Assembly: GCA_000149265.1 (NCBI GenBank)
Contig: CH001992.1
Span: 25,143 to 89,142, forward strand
Direction: 5' to 3'
Length of the DNA stretch: 64,000 bases
DNA from: Ciona savignyi
Taxonomy: Eukaryota > Chordata > Ascidiacea > Phlebobranchia > Cionidae
Both the position numbers and the translations under genes were made by a program. Below, piece after piece: positions 25,600 through 39,951 of this stretch (position 1 is the first letter of the stretch; each line of letters begins with the position of its first letter). The notes under the pieces are model-generated. The model ran no database searches and was not told the DNA's origin. It saw only the letters and a list, made by a program, of their open reading frames with translations.

Positions 25600-28500
25600 T
25601 CAATATTGAAGAATGACAACAAGTAAGCTTGAAAGTGTTAACCACGTGATCTTGCTAAAAACCCGAGCAGCATCGTTACCAGGATTTCCAACTTGTTCCT
25701 GGCTGTCGCCCGATTTTACCACTGCAACACAAATTAAACCGTTTAGCTATATATAAACACGTGTGTAAAATGCAGAAGTCACATGTGTATAATTTAAACA
25801 TAGTTAAATCAGCAATGTTAATTTAAAAATACGGTAATCGTTTAGACGGAAACACAAATGTACCTGGGGTACTTTGCTTAGAAGAAACTGGCTGGACCGA
25901 GCTTCGTTTTGGCGGCGACGGTTTTCTAGTCGGAATTATTGTTGTTGTAGTTGGTTGTGTTGATGCAAGTTTAGTAGTAGTTGTATGTTTTTCCGTTGTT
26001 TTGTAGATAGATGTAACCGGTTTCCTGTTGTGGTCATGAGATCGCTTCGGCAGAACCCGCACCGCCAGTTTCATTGCTGTTTCGCACGTCTTTGTTTCGT
26101 TTTTCTTGAATGCTGCGCCAATTAACATTTTTTCGTAAGAAAATTGAAGTTTTGGAGAAAAGTTCTTGTTTGTTTTGGTTTAAGGCTAATGAGGCATATA
26201 TAGATAGCACAAATCTAATTAATCGTTGGCCAAAACGTATAGCATATACAATCCCTACATATAGTCAACAGATTTTTTACATGACTTGTTTTACATTCGC
26301 ATGGCTTGTTTGTATAAACGCTGACAAACTTACCTATATAATAATAAGTTTGGTTTGGTATAAATATGAATCCAAGTGGGTTCGGGCTTCTTTTTTGAAA
26401 CTTGGTAGTAAGCTTTCTTCCAAGTTCCGGTGTGTCACACTTAAAGATGATTTCGGATTCTGCGATATAAATTTGTTATTGCTATTTCCGGATCACTTGT
26501 AGTGAGTTATAGGGCAGCAGTATACGGTTGTTTGTTTCTTGGTGCTTCCATAGCGACAAATTCATTAAACGTCTATATTTAGGGACCACACACAAGCTAA
26601 CCAATCGCAAACGCTTTCATTCATTCATCCATTGCGCAGAGTTTAAACATCATAAGCGTATCCCAGCGTCATTCATCGACGGATGGTTACAGAACTATAC
26701 CCCTTTGTGGACTTGGTCATTGTAGAAACTTGTGGAATAATATAGCTGTGTAATATTCACAAAGCTAAAGTTCGTTCCAAGCAACATAAGGGGGTTAGAA
26801 AAACGGTAGGAAAATGTTCAATGACCCGAAAAACACGATGTTTTGCCAACCCACCCCATAGCTTATCTGATATTTTCAGCGACAACGAATATTACAAAAC
26901 GATGTTGGCTATTCCGAGATCGAAACTTTTCCCACCTGACGCAGTGCACTGGTTGAACGACTTTTCGCTGACATTGTAGATAATGAACTGCAGAACGTCT
27001 GAAGCCTTTGGGTCGTATTGAGGGCAAAATATATTCATGTAATCTCTCATGTGGACTTCAAGTTCGAACTGTTTTCCAACCGACAATCTGGAAAAGATGA
27101 AAGAGTTTTAATTTTCTGCGGTTTTACTGTAGCTCGCATAATGTTTCAAATAACACGGCACTGCTGTTGATTGGTTCATGCTCCGTAATTATATGATCTC
27201 TATATGGACGGTTTAATCTGATATCCGCCAATTAAGTTTGGTTGTTTAATGAGAAGGGCGCTGTACTATTCTCAAATGTCAGTAATAATAAACTTTTGCC
27301 AAAACGGCTACTTTTCCTTTCAGTACTTTTCGAATACACCACATTTATCTAATCTGGCACCAGTCTGTTTGTTTCCAGCAATAGTAGTTCCGCCACGACC
27401 GAATTCTCTATGGTTAATCTGTGTGGTACCTCGGCGCCCTCGCTACATAGAAACCGTTTCCCATTACCCATGTTTCGCAAACAGATTAAATGATTGAAAC
27501 AATTAAATATATCGTGGGGAACTCAAAATCGCATTACATAGCCGCAAATGAGAAAAGATTCGTTTCGTATAAACCATAAACCTGACTGCAGTAGTCTTAC
27601 CGTCTCGATCCCAACAAACTGTAATGCTTTGTATCATATCGCATATGATTCATCTTAAGGATGGATAATAGAATGAATCGGCAAACTGCGACACATAATC
27701 GGAATAAGGCCATTACAGCAAGCTCAAGTTCGTGTAATGGAACTACAAAAAGACAGGATCGATTTAAGGGTACGTCGTACGTTGAATCATACTGTGCGCC
27801 GCAGGGAACTAAGGCTCTCTTTCCAGTACAATAAACCAGTTGGTTATTTGAGTAAGGATTACGAACAATGGCCAAGCTGTTCGGCAATAAAAGCGAGTGA
27901 AACATTAACCTATTGTAAGTTTTGCAAGATCGATGCCCTATATTCCCAAACACACGATCATGAACTATGGTTACGCGATAAACACTAGAGTCTCGAATAT
28001 GAAAGTTGATATGGCTGAAGTTCTCTATACCCCGTGTTTACAATTGTTATTTAAGATAACTAGAACAACTTCTCATAAAGTACGCACTGATGTCATAGAA
28101 TACAAATACACATGTTTAAAGCAAGGATGTAAAACAATAGCGGTTATTTCAAGGTGTAGTGATAAATATAATTGCCGCCATGAAAACTGATCGCATCCGT
28201 CGCTTGTAAATCCTAGCAAACACGATTGGTTGTCGTCAGAGAGCCGTTTGAAAAGGGTATCGGTGATTTAGTAGCATCTAACTCTTAGAATCCAAAGGCG
28301 ATGGAGTGTAACGTTACAAGTAGTGCTTAAGGCGTGGTTCATGTTGCGTCGAATACTCTCAAGTGTGGAGCCCACCAGCAATCAACCCCGTGCCTTTGTA
28401 AGCAATCCTTCTGAGAAGTGCTCCCATCAGGACGAGTGCATTGAAAATCCCGGTTAATGAGCCTCTCGTCTTGGCGTCAGTCGTAATCAACCATGCCCAA

Positions 28501-31500
28501 GTATTGTTTCGATCTAAGTGGGTGGCACTATCACACTACAAGAGTACAATGTACTTTCGGGGTTTAACCGAACGTATTTATTTAAGTCGCACAAAATAAT
28601 ACTATAATGCGCCAAGGTGGCGTGTGGGCGTGTGTTGGTACACATTACGTTAATTTTACCGACGTATCTATGACATAATGTTCCTAAAACAGAATTTAAC
28701 CCATGACCATTGGGTTTGTCCAAAGTATCAGGAAACAAACTTAAGAAGAGAAGGTTATCTGGCCCCTGCAGATGTGCCGGTGGCTCATGCGCCAGATGAT
28801 AAGAGTTTAATCACTTCGTGATTTCTCCCGCCCTTTCCATATTATATTTACGTGGTGAAAAACATAGCCGTTTCTCGAAATTGCCACAAGACAAAGTCGT
28901 AATTAGCCACACTAGGCTTAAATTAGTAAATTATACTCTTGCTCCTAGATTGCTGGCTCTGTGTCAAAGCGAATCGTTCAACAATAACTCGAAGCCTTTG
29001 ATCTCTGATGCTTTTAATTAATTTGCATGGACGGAGGAGGGTTAATCCATGTCGTGTCCTAACATTTAGGAAATAAACAAGAACGGCACTTGACAACATT
29101 TCCTGTTACACGCGACTCGCAGAGGCAGCGAACCCGTAATGACCGAGCGAGGTAGTTGGGAATTCACGCCTGTGACAATGGCACATCTTAAAACAATGCC
29201 AGTGGTCAGCTATGTGCCTCCAACCCATACTTAGCGACCTTGTGCCATCTCTGGTTGGTACGGCAGAGCAGACGCCGCCCGTAAATCTATGTTATTTCTT
29301 AATGCTGCCAATTAACCGATCGGCTATTCGCGTACAACTATGGTTTGCCCTGCCATCTCGATGTATATATAGTATATATCATGACACAAAGGTCAATCGT
29401 GTTGCAACAGGGAGATTTTATCTTGGAAAATAGAAACGCATTTGAAAAATACTTGAAACTATACGGCTGTAGCCGCTGTTTGTGAAATTAATACAACACA
29501 CGTGACCAAGAGACATGTCCAACATCCAATAATCCCAGGTAAGAGTGTTGAAATCATGAATGCACGTACTTGGTCACCTGGGTGAGTTATTTTAATCCGG
29601 TGAACGGATGAACGCGTGTGTAGGCGCATGGGTGCTTTACTCTCTACACTAACCCGTACTTTGCTGACGTCATTATCCACATAGGTGATGTAATTTGTTG
29701 GCTGGTAGGTGACCGCTTTCAAAATTGAACTTGAGACAACGTAACATTGAACAAATACGCGGCGCAGCACACGCAAATACGTATAATGACAGGGTACGCT
29801 TGATTGACATAAAATACGTGACAAGGACCACACACGTTGGTAGGTGGGGTCGCGACTCGTCCCCTCCCACTAGGCGTAAAGACCCCGAAGGAAGGAAACA
29901 ATATAGCTGGATAAAGGGTTATAACAGCAATTCGTACATCAATAGAATGCCTGACTTGCTTTATTTGGATCAATTTTACCAAATCGAAGAAGAGATCTTC
30001 GGTTTTGTTGTCTAGTTGCTAATTAAATTATAGCCAGACATCAAAGGGACCGTGTAACAATTATTATTACCATAGAATACAATATATAGGCTTGCTAAAA
30101 CGGTAAATGGTTTGTATGAAGCTACACACTGAAGAAAGTGTTCGTGCGCTAACTATAAAAGTGCATCATCCACCCAAACGAATTAATCATTTTGAGGCCA
30201 GTTCAGAAACCCACACGTCCAAGCCATGAATAACAGCATTGATTATTCAATGTTGGAGATTTGGATAATTTGTCACTTTTCTCGATGGTAATCGCTATTT
30301 CAACGTTCGACATAACGGCCGGGTTCTGTGGACTTTTATTTCACCACTGTTTGTATTTGACGAGCACAATGCGAGTCGCAAGAACAGCGCTCAAACATAC
30401 GAAGCGCTAAGCTCCATTGTGCTGTTAAGTTTTTGAAAAGAATTAGCGTGAGGTAAAGGGATCAACCCACACAAAGTGGGTGGAGGCAGCGGGTCAAGTT
30501 TACCCTTATCACGCGATGGACGCGTCAAAATATCCCGAATCCTGAAGCCAAAAACCATTTACAACACCATGACAGAATTAACACACAAAGTTGGATCTTT
30601 AAACAATGCAATGGTGCAGTTTTATCCCGAACATTTTACTCCAGGATAAAACACAGATCAAAATCTAAGCGAAGAGTAAATACAGTGAACAAACGAAAGA
30701 AAGATGCGTTTGCATTGTGACCTAATAGCTGCAAATCAAACAGCATGAGCAATTATTCCACCATAGCAGGTTGGGACACGAACGTTAAACAAGTAAGCAT
30801 TAAGGTATAGAAATGCCCTTTCAAATGAAATCACAGACAACCTTAATTTATCACTCGTACATATCATGTTTAAATCTAGAAGATGGCTGCTAATGTTTTT
30901 CTATATACCTCAAAACTTAATGAAGGAACTTGGACAATACCATGTTGTTGTGAACTGTAATATGTACTTTTAACATCGTTAATAATTTATTACATGTGCT
31001 TTATGGTTTAGCCTATTGTGCAAATCCAGGACCCCATATTTTACAGCTATGTACATCTTTATATAACAAGCTGAACTATAGTTCAGTTAATACATTAACT
31101 AGTTTTGAGCTTAAATTTAATCCAACTACTCCAAATGCTAAACCATTAATTTGTTAAAAAGATCATTCTTGCGAGGAATTATAAGTGTAAATTTAAAATT
31201 ATTAACCATCACCTTATATTTTTGGGTAATTGTTCCTAACGATTCAAGTGAAAAGCGAAATCCTTGTAATAAGATTACAATACGGTGAATGCGAATTTGA
31301 ATGGTATACAAAAACAAAAACGGGTGTTACACCAATGTTACACAAACACTGCGTTTGGTTTTTATCATAAACACGGTCTTAAACACGACTTTTATACACC
31401 TTGGGCAGTTTATGCGGTTTAAACTAGCAACGAATAAGTTCGTGTACAGAAACCAACGCTGATGTTTATCCTGTGTACAGTCATATAACCGTCGAAGCTT

Positions 31501-32457
31501 AATTAGTCTGGAAGCCGTAAACCAAGATGTGGTCTCCAGGCTACACATGATTTACTTACACGGTATTTGCGTGTAAACCAAAAAGTTTTTCGTTGTACTT
31601 CGCTTCAGGATAATTTGAGCGAAGAACCGTTCCCAATTTAGATCTACATTTTTATCCGGTACAGCTCCCCATCTTTTGTACAACAAATTGTGCGATCTTC
31701 GGTATTAAACCATTGAAGTTCAATCTCAAAATATTACACTCTTCATTGAACAGTCCAATGATTCACTTATGCCGTTACGTTTGAGCGGTTCCAGAGGATT
31801 CCGCTCTGTCTTCGGAATAACATTAAGAGGCTCATAACGCGAAAACAAGTAACTCGAAATACCAAGACTCCTGGCATACGTCAACACAAGCCAAGTTCTG
31901 GCAAAGGGGTGAGTCATTAGTTCTTGACGCAATGGAGCCGAAACCACAACTCCGCCGAACTTACATTCACGGATCCTTCGTATTACCGGCGAAAGAAAGC
32001 GTTCAGAGATTAACCGATTTGAATGTTATCACTGGGGACCCTTTAGGTATTCGCTGAGAAAACATTTAAACTATAATAAAACATGACAAATGATGTTTTA
32101 GTGTCCGACATTTTGCCCCACAGCACGCTGTACACGTTATTTCTCTGCTTTGGTCCGTGTATTACTATATACAAATAGGAATTCATATGAGAAATCAGCC
32201 ATGGCGGTTGTTATCATTTTAATTGCGCCCTAGGTTGGTATTCAATATATCATCCCACTTCAGCAATTCAAGTAGCTATATTAACCCTAAGTCCAATACA
32301 AATCTACTTACGCTTCAGTTTCGCGTGGATCCCATATTACGTCGTGAACAGTGGACTCCATCGGTCTAAATCGCTTGCTCCGGCAATCAGCGGCCAGTAA
32401 AAGGTACAACAAAAAGCAGGACATTAACTTTCTGCACATTAACGTTAATAGAAACAT
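25600..32457 (-). CDS. Efna: Ephrin-A-like ligand, gene 2 of the cluster
   Basis: Five exons: 32457-32312, 27087-26936, 26459-26334, 26112-25864, 25721-25600 (TGA), phases 2,1,1,1, giving 264 residues. The ATG at 32457 has a strong context (CGCACCATG) and begins a hydrophobic leader; an in-frame ATG exists 20 codons upstream. Exon 1 ends in VHDVIWDPRE, matching the ephrin start. Later landmarks are IFCP, IIYNVSEKSFNQC, FKCDTPELGRKLTTKFQ, PLGFIFIPNQTYYYI and TCETAMKLAVRVLP. The four domain cysteines are present. Exon 4 then encodes a Thr/Ser/Pro-rich stalk suited to O-glycosylation, and exon 5 ends in a hydrophobic stretch (ITWLTLSSLLVVILQY) with small residues just before it, a good GPI signal. 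The gene converges on gene 1. Which Ciona ephrin-A paralog it is remains undetermined. Confidence 0.92.
27088..32311 (-). other. First intron of ephrin gene 2
   Basis: A 5.2-kb intron, long for Ciona. Short open frames near 27600-28200 and 29460-30015 lack domains and splice partners. I see no repeat or RNA gene. It is a likely site for enhancers of the cluster. Confidence 0.5.
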
Positions 32458-34959
32458 GGTGCGAAATTTACTAACAATCTGCAAAATGTCGGAAACGGTC
32501 ATAACTTTTAGTAACATCCTAGTAGTCTTTTATTGTTATACTATACAGGGACTAGTTCGTTTAAGCGCTGATCCGTCTATGATCCTAATCTATGTACTTG
32601 GTCTTAACTTTATCCTACCTACCTGACTATCATGCATATTCTGTTGTTTCAATATTTTTAACCTTGTTTTTAATGTTAACATAAAAATTGATGCCTACAA
32701 GGCCTGTTATTTAGAATAAACAAGCAAACAACGGTTTTGTTTCTTTTAGAGGTAAAGTTGTAGTCAAATTTAAATAAAACTGAAATAATTTTATATAAAA
32801 TAAGGCTGGTACTATCTCAGAGTATTTTTACATGGTACTTACTATAATGACTTGAAAACCAATGTCCGCTATCCCGAACATAAAACTGCATAAACAGATC
32901 AATGTTGGGTATGACGATGACCAATTTCTAATCTGGTTAATCTCGCTCTACATATGGCACGCTTCTGCCAACTCAACAGCGAGAGCGCCTAAGCACAGGC
33001 TAACTTTCTTTTTTCATCGCGCCATACAGCTCATGCTGTATAGTATAGTGTATAGTACACTGCTAGCGTCCATTAGGTCTGTAGAGAACAAACATTAGCG
33101 CCAATACGATAATTTGAACCTAATGTTGTATTATGTCTCTCACTGCTAAATTGTAGCTGTTTATTTCTGGACGGTAAGATCTCATTGTATTGATCATTGA
33201 GGTCGCGACCTAGCTCATAAAAACATAAAACAACCAATACGGCCAAACAAAACGCTGTGAAAGACGAGCTCTGTGGTGGGTCGAACCGTTTTGTTGTTTG
33301 CAGCGTTTGGAACATAACCAAGAAAGACGTCGTACAGTGGCGCTTTAAAGCACCGACCGTGTAATTTCCTTCCCTATTTCCGTGTCCAATTAGCGATTGC
33401 GCCTTTTGTTTTACTTCCTTTAAAATCAGATCAAGCTCTGAATGATTCCCTAAAACACACTGCCGCTCTATCTATGCTGAATAATATACAGATTAATCAC
33501 AATTACAGCTGCATAATGACTACACGATAATCTCTATACAGCCAAATAACCACACAGAATATCTTGAACATAACCTGACAAGCTTACATCGACTGGCATG
33601 ATACGCAATTACCTTCACTTGAAGAAATGAACAAACCACTTGGACGGCAAGAGCTAAAATGTCGACATTTACCAAGCCGTGTGGTCACCACGACTTGCAC
33701 GAAGCTCTTGTTCACTGCCACAGCATTATAATTAGAATTTTCTTCACTGCGAAGACGTGAATTAATTACCGCTTTTATACAAGGTTATTAATCTTCGTCG
33801 CTGCTTGTATAGCAAATAAACAAAATACTCGCTTGTAGTCCCACATTCGATCTAAGTGTATATTTTTGTTAGTGTACCCACAGGTATTAAGATTTATTTT
33901 GGTTTTAAATGCCAAAGAACTTACATAAACTTTAATACTTTGCCTAAAACAGCATCATTAGATTTGCAGCAATCGGCCTTATTGCAAGTGCAATAAATCT
34001 TACTTTAATTGTGTTTTTATTCTAAAATATCAAAGTAGTGTTTAATTTCAACATTTTGCTTAAACAAAATGATTTCTCAATATAGGTTATTTTTATTTTA
34101 AATGCAAAGTTTTTAATTAAAGTCGGAGAGTAAAAAAACAGTTCAAGAGGCATATGTCAAAGATCTAAATATAGCTGCACTGAATAATTACCATGTAATT
34201 GTAATATCATAGCAAGCTGTCTTTATTGACCTGACACAGTGCGTTATAAAGAGCAAACAAATGATGCGCTACAATTGCAATGGGCCCGGCAGGGATTATA
34301 AACAAATATAGAAAATTCGCGGCTTTTTAAATTTCCGCTGACTTCATTCACACGAGTCCTATGGGACCAAAATTTAAGTATTCTATATTAAAAGTCTTTG
34401 AAACGTCATAAAATATGTGTATTCTATACCACAACTTAAGTGAACCGGCATACCCATACCAGTCTCGATCTTCTGACCGTTCCTGTGTACCTTCTGTGAA
34501 ACCAGCTGAGATCGTCGATAAGATCAAAAAATCCACGCAAAGTGCTTACATACAGCATCCGTCTAAACAAAGGATACGGTTAGAGACTTAATAATATAGG
34601 ATTTGAATCTTGGCTTCATGCAAAAAGCACACTATTTCATTATTATTTTGAGCACGTGCTGTTTTAGCTAAAGGGCGTCATACAACACTATATTATACAT
34701 TTTAACTCCGAGGCAACAAGATAACAGGTAATTACAGACACAGCTGCTATTATTGCGTCACGAATTAACCAGTAAGCATGACTTTTCAATTCCGGGACGG
34801 TAATTTTAGTAAGGTGCAGCAGTAACAAATGGTCTGATTATTGCAATGATCTAGTTTTAGAATAATTTATTTGATTCTATATTATTTATTTAAAAGTCGG
34901 TTGATGTGATTACAAACCTAATGCTAATTTAAATATTGCTTTGATTTTTATGGGGTTAA

Positions 34960-35480
34960 ACCCACACGAGTTACAAACTAAGCTAGCTTCAACCTACAAT
35001 CAACCAACGAAAAACACAAGGTTTAACAACATATGCGACTTTCAAATCCAAGAGAACCTGTTCTAAAAATTTTGAATCCTATCACTGGTGTCAACCAACA
35101 CAAGTTTCAACTCAAACAAGGTTTAACCCACACGAGTTTCAACCGAAACAAGTTTCAACCCAAAGGAATTTCAACTCAAACGATTTTCAAATATCGAGAG
35201 TTTCAACTCAAAAGAGTTTTAACTCACACGTGTTTCAACTAACACGAGTTTCAACCAACACGAGTTTCAACCTACACGAGTTTCAACCCATATACGAGTT
35301 TTAACCCACTTAAGTTTCAACTTACACGTATTTTAATCCACACGAGTTTCAACTAACACAAGTTTCTTCTCATGTGAGTTTTAAACCTCACTCGCAATGG
35401 TTTATTTAAGTCCACACATGTGTCACCGAACATAAGTTTCAACTTTGACAAACTTCAACTCAAACGAATATTAACCTGAT
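34960..35480 (+). repeat. Minisatellite with a CACGAGTTTCAACC-like unit
   Basis: Over a dozen imperfect copies of a 13-16 bp unit, best seen at 35230-35300 where CACGAGTTTCAACC and CACGAGTTTCAACT recur. Units vary by substitution and small indels and are interrupted in places. It encodes nothing evident. Confidence 0.9.
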
Positions 35481-38400
35481 GAGTCGTAACGCGATAGTTA
35501 AATAAATACTGTGGTTTCTATCTTCTAAATGGAAATAGTTTACCAAATAACATGGTCGGTTAGTGCGTTGTCCTTAAACGATACGTTGTGGGATCAAAAA
35601 TGGTCGCTAGCTAATCGGTTTTGTTTTTGGGTAACACATCCGCCTAGGCCCAGTGGATTATTAGGTTGTACTAAACCAATATATTTTGTCAAATATATGC
35701 AGGACGTAATCTGACGCACGTGATAACGCTTCCTTACGTATTTGCGAAATAATCTGATGATTATCTATGTGGTAACCTTCCGCGTTTTTTTATTCCCAGA
35801 GATAAAACATGAATTTCCAACCCTATCGTTATATGATTTGCTTTGCGGAAGTAATGCGGATAAAGACTTTTATTGTCGAAAAAAGTACTGGTGTTCACAT
35901 TTTTTTTATACCATATATTTGTCATCAACTCAGAAACACGGCTAAAATGCATATGGATGATAGCTTGTCTTATACACGAATGCTGATGGATTGGGAACCT
36001 AAAATGTTTGTTCGTTAGTTGGCGCTACACGAACTACTTCCGCGTAGACCCATAATGACAATTTGCAGCAATATTAAATGTATTATTCATCAATTTACAA
36101 AACAAAGATTTTCAGTCCTGTTTTCGGTGTAAATATTAGTGAACTCGTTCGTAGAAACTTCGGAAATCCAATAATAATTAATTCGGAGAGTCGCCCACTT
36201 CTACCAATAATATTTCATTAATCAATTAAATACTTTGAAGTATTTTATTATTTACCATTACATACAAGGATATGATAAAACTTAATTGCAGGTAAATTAC
36301 GCCACACATAAAAATGTCAAATAGTTGATAAAATCACAAGACGGACTGCTTGCTATATTTAAGGCATTTTAAACATTCCCTTGTTTTATTTTGGCCATAT
36401 ATAGCGTTGTAAAAAACGTGACCATCTTTTTTAAGTCCTGTGCCAGTCACCGCCGTGTAATATTATGTAAAGGTCTTTCCAGCATAAGCTTGCACATCTT
36501 GCCGGGCTTGAAGCAAAGCCAACGACACAGAGAGTATATAGAACTAACAAGATGAGGCGATCTGAAAATATTGATGCCTAAACAATGACAGGACGATGCT
36601 CGGCGCGATACCCAAGGCCGATTTATTCTGTTTATGTGCCTGTCAGGTCCAGCGATAAGAGTGACTGAGCAAAACTTTCTCTACGGAAAGTTACTAAAGC
36701 CTACGGGCCTTCTGCTTGCGTTTATAAATATTTATCGGTCAACAGATTAATGCGGCTTTTACCATTGTGGGTCGAATTCTACTTGACCAAGAATCTTGTC
36801 TCTTTACCAAAGTCCATGGGGAGCTTGCTAGGCTTACATAAGTTATACCGCAATTAGGACGAATTATCACGGAATAACAACTTGGCACTAATTATATGCT
36901 TGCGTTCGAATTTAAACAAAGTTGCCTTTGTACGGTGCAAGGTAAAAAAAGGTTGATTACATCTAAATTGTTACACAATGTGGCTAGCTCGGATAAATAT
37001 GCCGCGTTGTAACAAACACGAGCATTACCTACAGTATAATCCTTTGTTGCAACCAGCTAAGCACTATTGTTTACAAAGCTGCATGTAAAATACTTTAACA
37101 CAAATAAATATATTTATAGAAAGATAGACCCACAAAGCGTTAAATTCCTCTTGGTCGGGCAACTAACGGAAAATGTATTACGTTTTCAGAGTGACAATAA
37201 ATGGATTTGATGACGGAAGTGCACATAAAGATTCAGGCCGACATACTTAGGACGAGCCGCATTTGGAACACGCTGCTGAATTTGCTGCATTGAAAGATAC
37301 CACAAAAAAAAACGAATAGCAACATTAATAAATCTTTGAGGTGGATACAAATCGTGCATTTAAACAGAGGGAGTGTTGGCAGCGGTTAGCACCGAGGTGT
37401 TTACATTAAGCGGATTATTCTTCTGCTTTCATCTTAATCGGCTTCGACTCGAACGACTGATCCTTGTAAAGCAAGCCAATGCGGCTATGATGCTTTGTCG
37501 ACTAGACAAACGACAGAACAATACGAAACTGAAGTGTCTTAAGTCGAATAATTGTGCTAAGATGCACCATCTGTTCTCTATTATCCATTGGCATGTGGCT
37601 GCTATACGCTCGAGTACAGATAAGCCAAAAGTTTTTAATAATAATTTCGATGTAGAAATTGGCGGTTGTTAAATGGTAATCTATATATAAAACCATGAAA
37701 TCCCAATCGATGGTGGAACCACGTTCGTTACCGTGTTTGTTTAGACGAAAAAATTGATCGCGTTCCTTGATCTAGAAAATGTGTCTGAGATTTCACGCTT
37801 ATCAAGTTAGTAATTGCCAAACTTGGTAATCTGATTTTAGTTATCCCAACTTGTATGAATAACAGGTGCATTTATTATAATCTTGAAAAAATAAATGGGT
37901 CAGCGGCCGTGCAGCAAACATGGCCCCAGCCAGGTAGATTAAAATTAATGATTCGAACAAATCTGTAAATTATTAATTGTGTTGTTCAAAAACGTTTACC
38001 TAATCTTTGAAAACAAATCAAAGTAACTTTATGTACACAATATGAATAACGATTTTTCTCTACTTTTTATGTTTTCTTACGCTGTAGTGCTATTGATATG
38101 ATTGCAGCGACTGCGTGTAATGTATCATGCACCCTGCCACGTGAAGGAATGGGTCCACATGTAGCGGCTATTTCTGGCTCGGTAACAGGTCCCACCGGGA
38201 TCCAACAGGCACCATCTCGATTGCATTGCGAAGGTAGGCGTCGCATACGTATCCTTCGCGGGTTGGGCTGTAATGCGACTGCTGCGAGATAGCGTTCTCA
38301 TCAACACTAACACGGGGTTTTGCAGTCACGACCATGCGATAATAGGATGTGAGAAAATGATTTCTTGGCGACGGAAACAAGTCGAGAAACAAACATATCA

Positions 38401-38908
38401 CAAATTGAGAATTACCACTCTGGGAGAATATCATGGGAAGTTTTTCATTCACTTACAAAATTTCCAAATATACCGCGAGTTCAAAAATAAACAGATTATG
38501 TCCCCTCATTGGCTACGTGTGGTCTGACCAAAGACCAAAAATAAACGTAACAAAATCGAACTTAAACAAGCCCTAATGTTTAACCTCTATAACATGTGTG
38601 TGGGTAGTTGTTATACAAAGAAACACTCGAGTTAATGAGTAAATTTTGCATACTATAAAAGTTTGCCCACTCGTTAAGGTATATTAAATGTATCAATGCC
38701 CCCATTGTTCTATTTTGCATTTGTAGCAGATCTGTATTTGTCAAGCAAAGTCAAAGAAGTCGACCTTACCGGTTAATCACGGACAGGGCATAGAGGCTGA
38801 TGTTTACGCGGTGTCGCTAACGCTACATCGCTCTTTTGACTTATTATTCGCGTGAGATATAAGCACATGAATCGTCTGACCTCAGTCTTGTGATTGAAAG
38901 CAGCTTTC

Positions 38909-38987
38909 GTAGAAAATTGCAACTAAAGTTGAAATTTCGGACGAAAATAATCTTTCGCGGAAAATTGCAACGTAAAGTCGAAATTAT
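38909..38987 (+). repeat. Imperfect direct duplication, about 40-bp unit
   Basis: Two neighbouring copies carrying AGAAAATTGCAACTAAAGTT and GGAAAATTGCAACGTAAAGT, each followed by GAAATT. Confidence 0.75.
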
Positions 38988-39951
38988 AAGGATCTGACTG
39001 ATTTTCATTTGCTTCTCTTGCTTGGACTAATAAAACAGCGGAATAATGATTGGTGTGCGCGACTGCCGCAGATCGATTTAAAAGTCGTTTTCCAATTCGT
39101 AAAGTTTGATTACTATTCTATTCGTAACATCGTGTGCAACCGCAACGATGGACTTTATGGAGGAGAAGGTCGATTGATTTGAACTCTCCGGTGCAAATGT
39201 TTGTCACGGTTCACCTAACGCATTGTCGAAGATTTACAGAATGCAGTCGATTTGGCTAAACTCAGAGATCGAATCGAAGGACAATAAATCTCGGAAACTG
39301 TATTGAATTGGACCACTCGTGTGTATCGGTGCTATTCCCGCGGGGTAACAGGCGCTGCAGAAGAACGCTTTGATATCGATCGGCAATTTATTTTGACAAT
39401 TCGAATGCGAAACACCGGTAGCTTTTGATCAACAGCGACATATTAGACCCATGGGCTGGGCACGAAATCCACGTTTAATTGGGGAAGGTTAACTGGCAGC
39501 TTTCGTTACAGAAATCGGGATAAGGAACATGACCGAACGTTCGTTGTCGTTACGAGCATAAATAAGGTTAGCCAAAGGCAAAAAAGAACTTGAACAAAAA
39601 ATAATATTCATCGGACCGTTATTTCACAGTGAGATAGAACACAAAGAAGAAGCTACTAAGCAACAGCAGGGCTAATTCGGAATAAACGAAAACCATTGCC
39701 TTCCACCACTACCAACTCATCGCCAACAAATCACAATTGAATTGTTCTGTTAAGTGTCCGTATTATGGAGTCACAACGCCACCCACGATTATTCGCTTTT
39801 GATCGGTGCACGCGCCCGAGAAATTATGCATTCCGCTAACCATTTGTGACGTCAGCGGGGAAGCCCCTTCACGTCATCGGCTGCAACGCTCGTCTTGCAC
39901 TCAGCGAGCGTGCAAATTCGCAACGAAAACGCCTGTTTGTTGTGCACCCGA

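Larger units (their letters stand above)
32458..39951. other. 7.5-kb spacer: ephrin gene 2 promoter side to gene 3 3' end
   Basis: Contains the upstream region of gene 2 and the 3' flank of gene 3. Apart from a minisatellite (34960-35480) and a short duplication (38909-38987), I recognise nothing. No open frame above 100 codons has paired splice sites or a domain. Confidence 0.5.

Noticed and set aside
29459..30015. Overlapping open frames of 65-124 codons on both strands
   Set aside because: No domains, no consistent frame and no flanking splice sites; they lie inside the long first intron of ephrin gene 2.
34960..35480. CRISPR-like array
   Set aside because: Units are short, adjacent and variable with no unique spacers, and the DNA is eukaryotic; it is a minisatellite.
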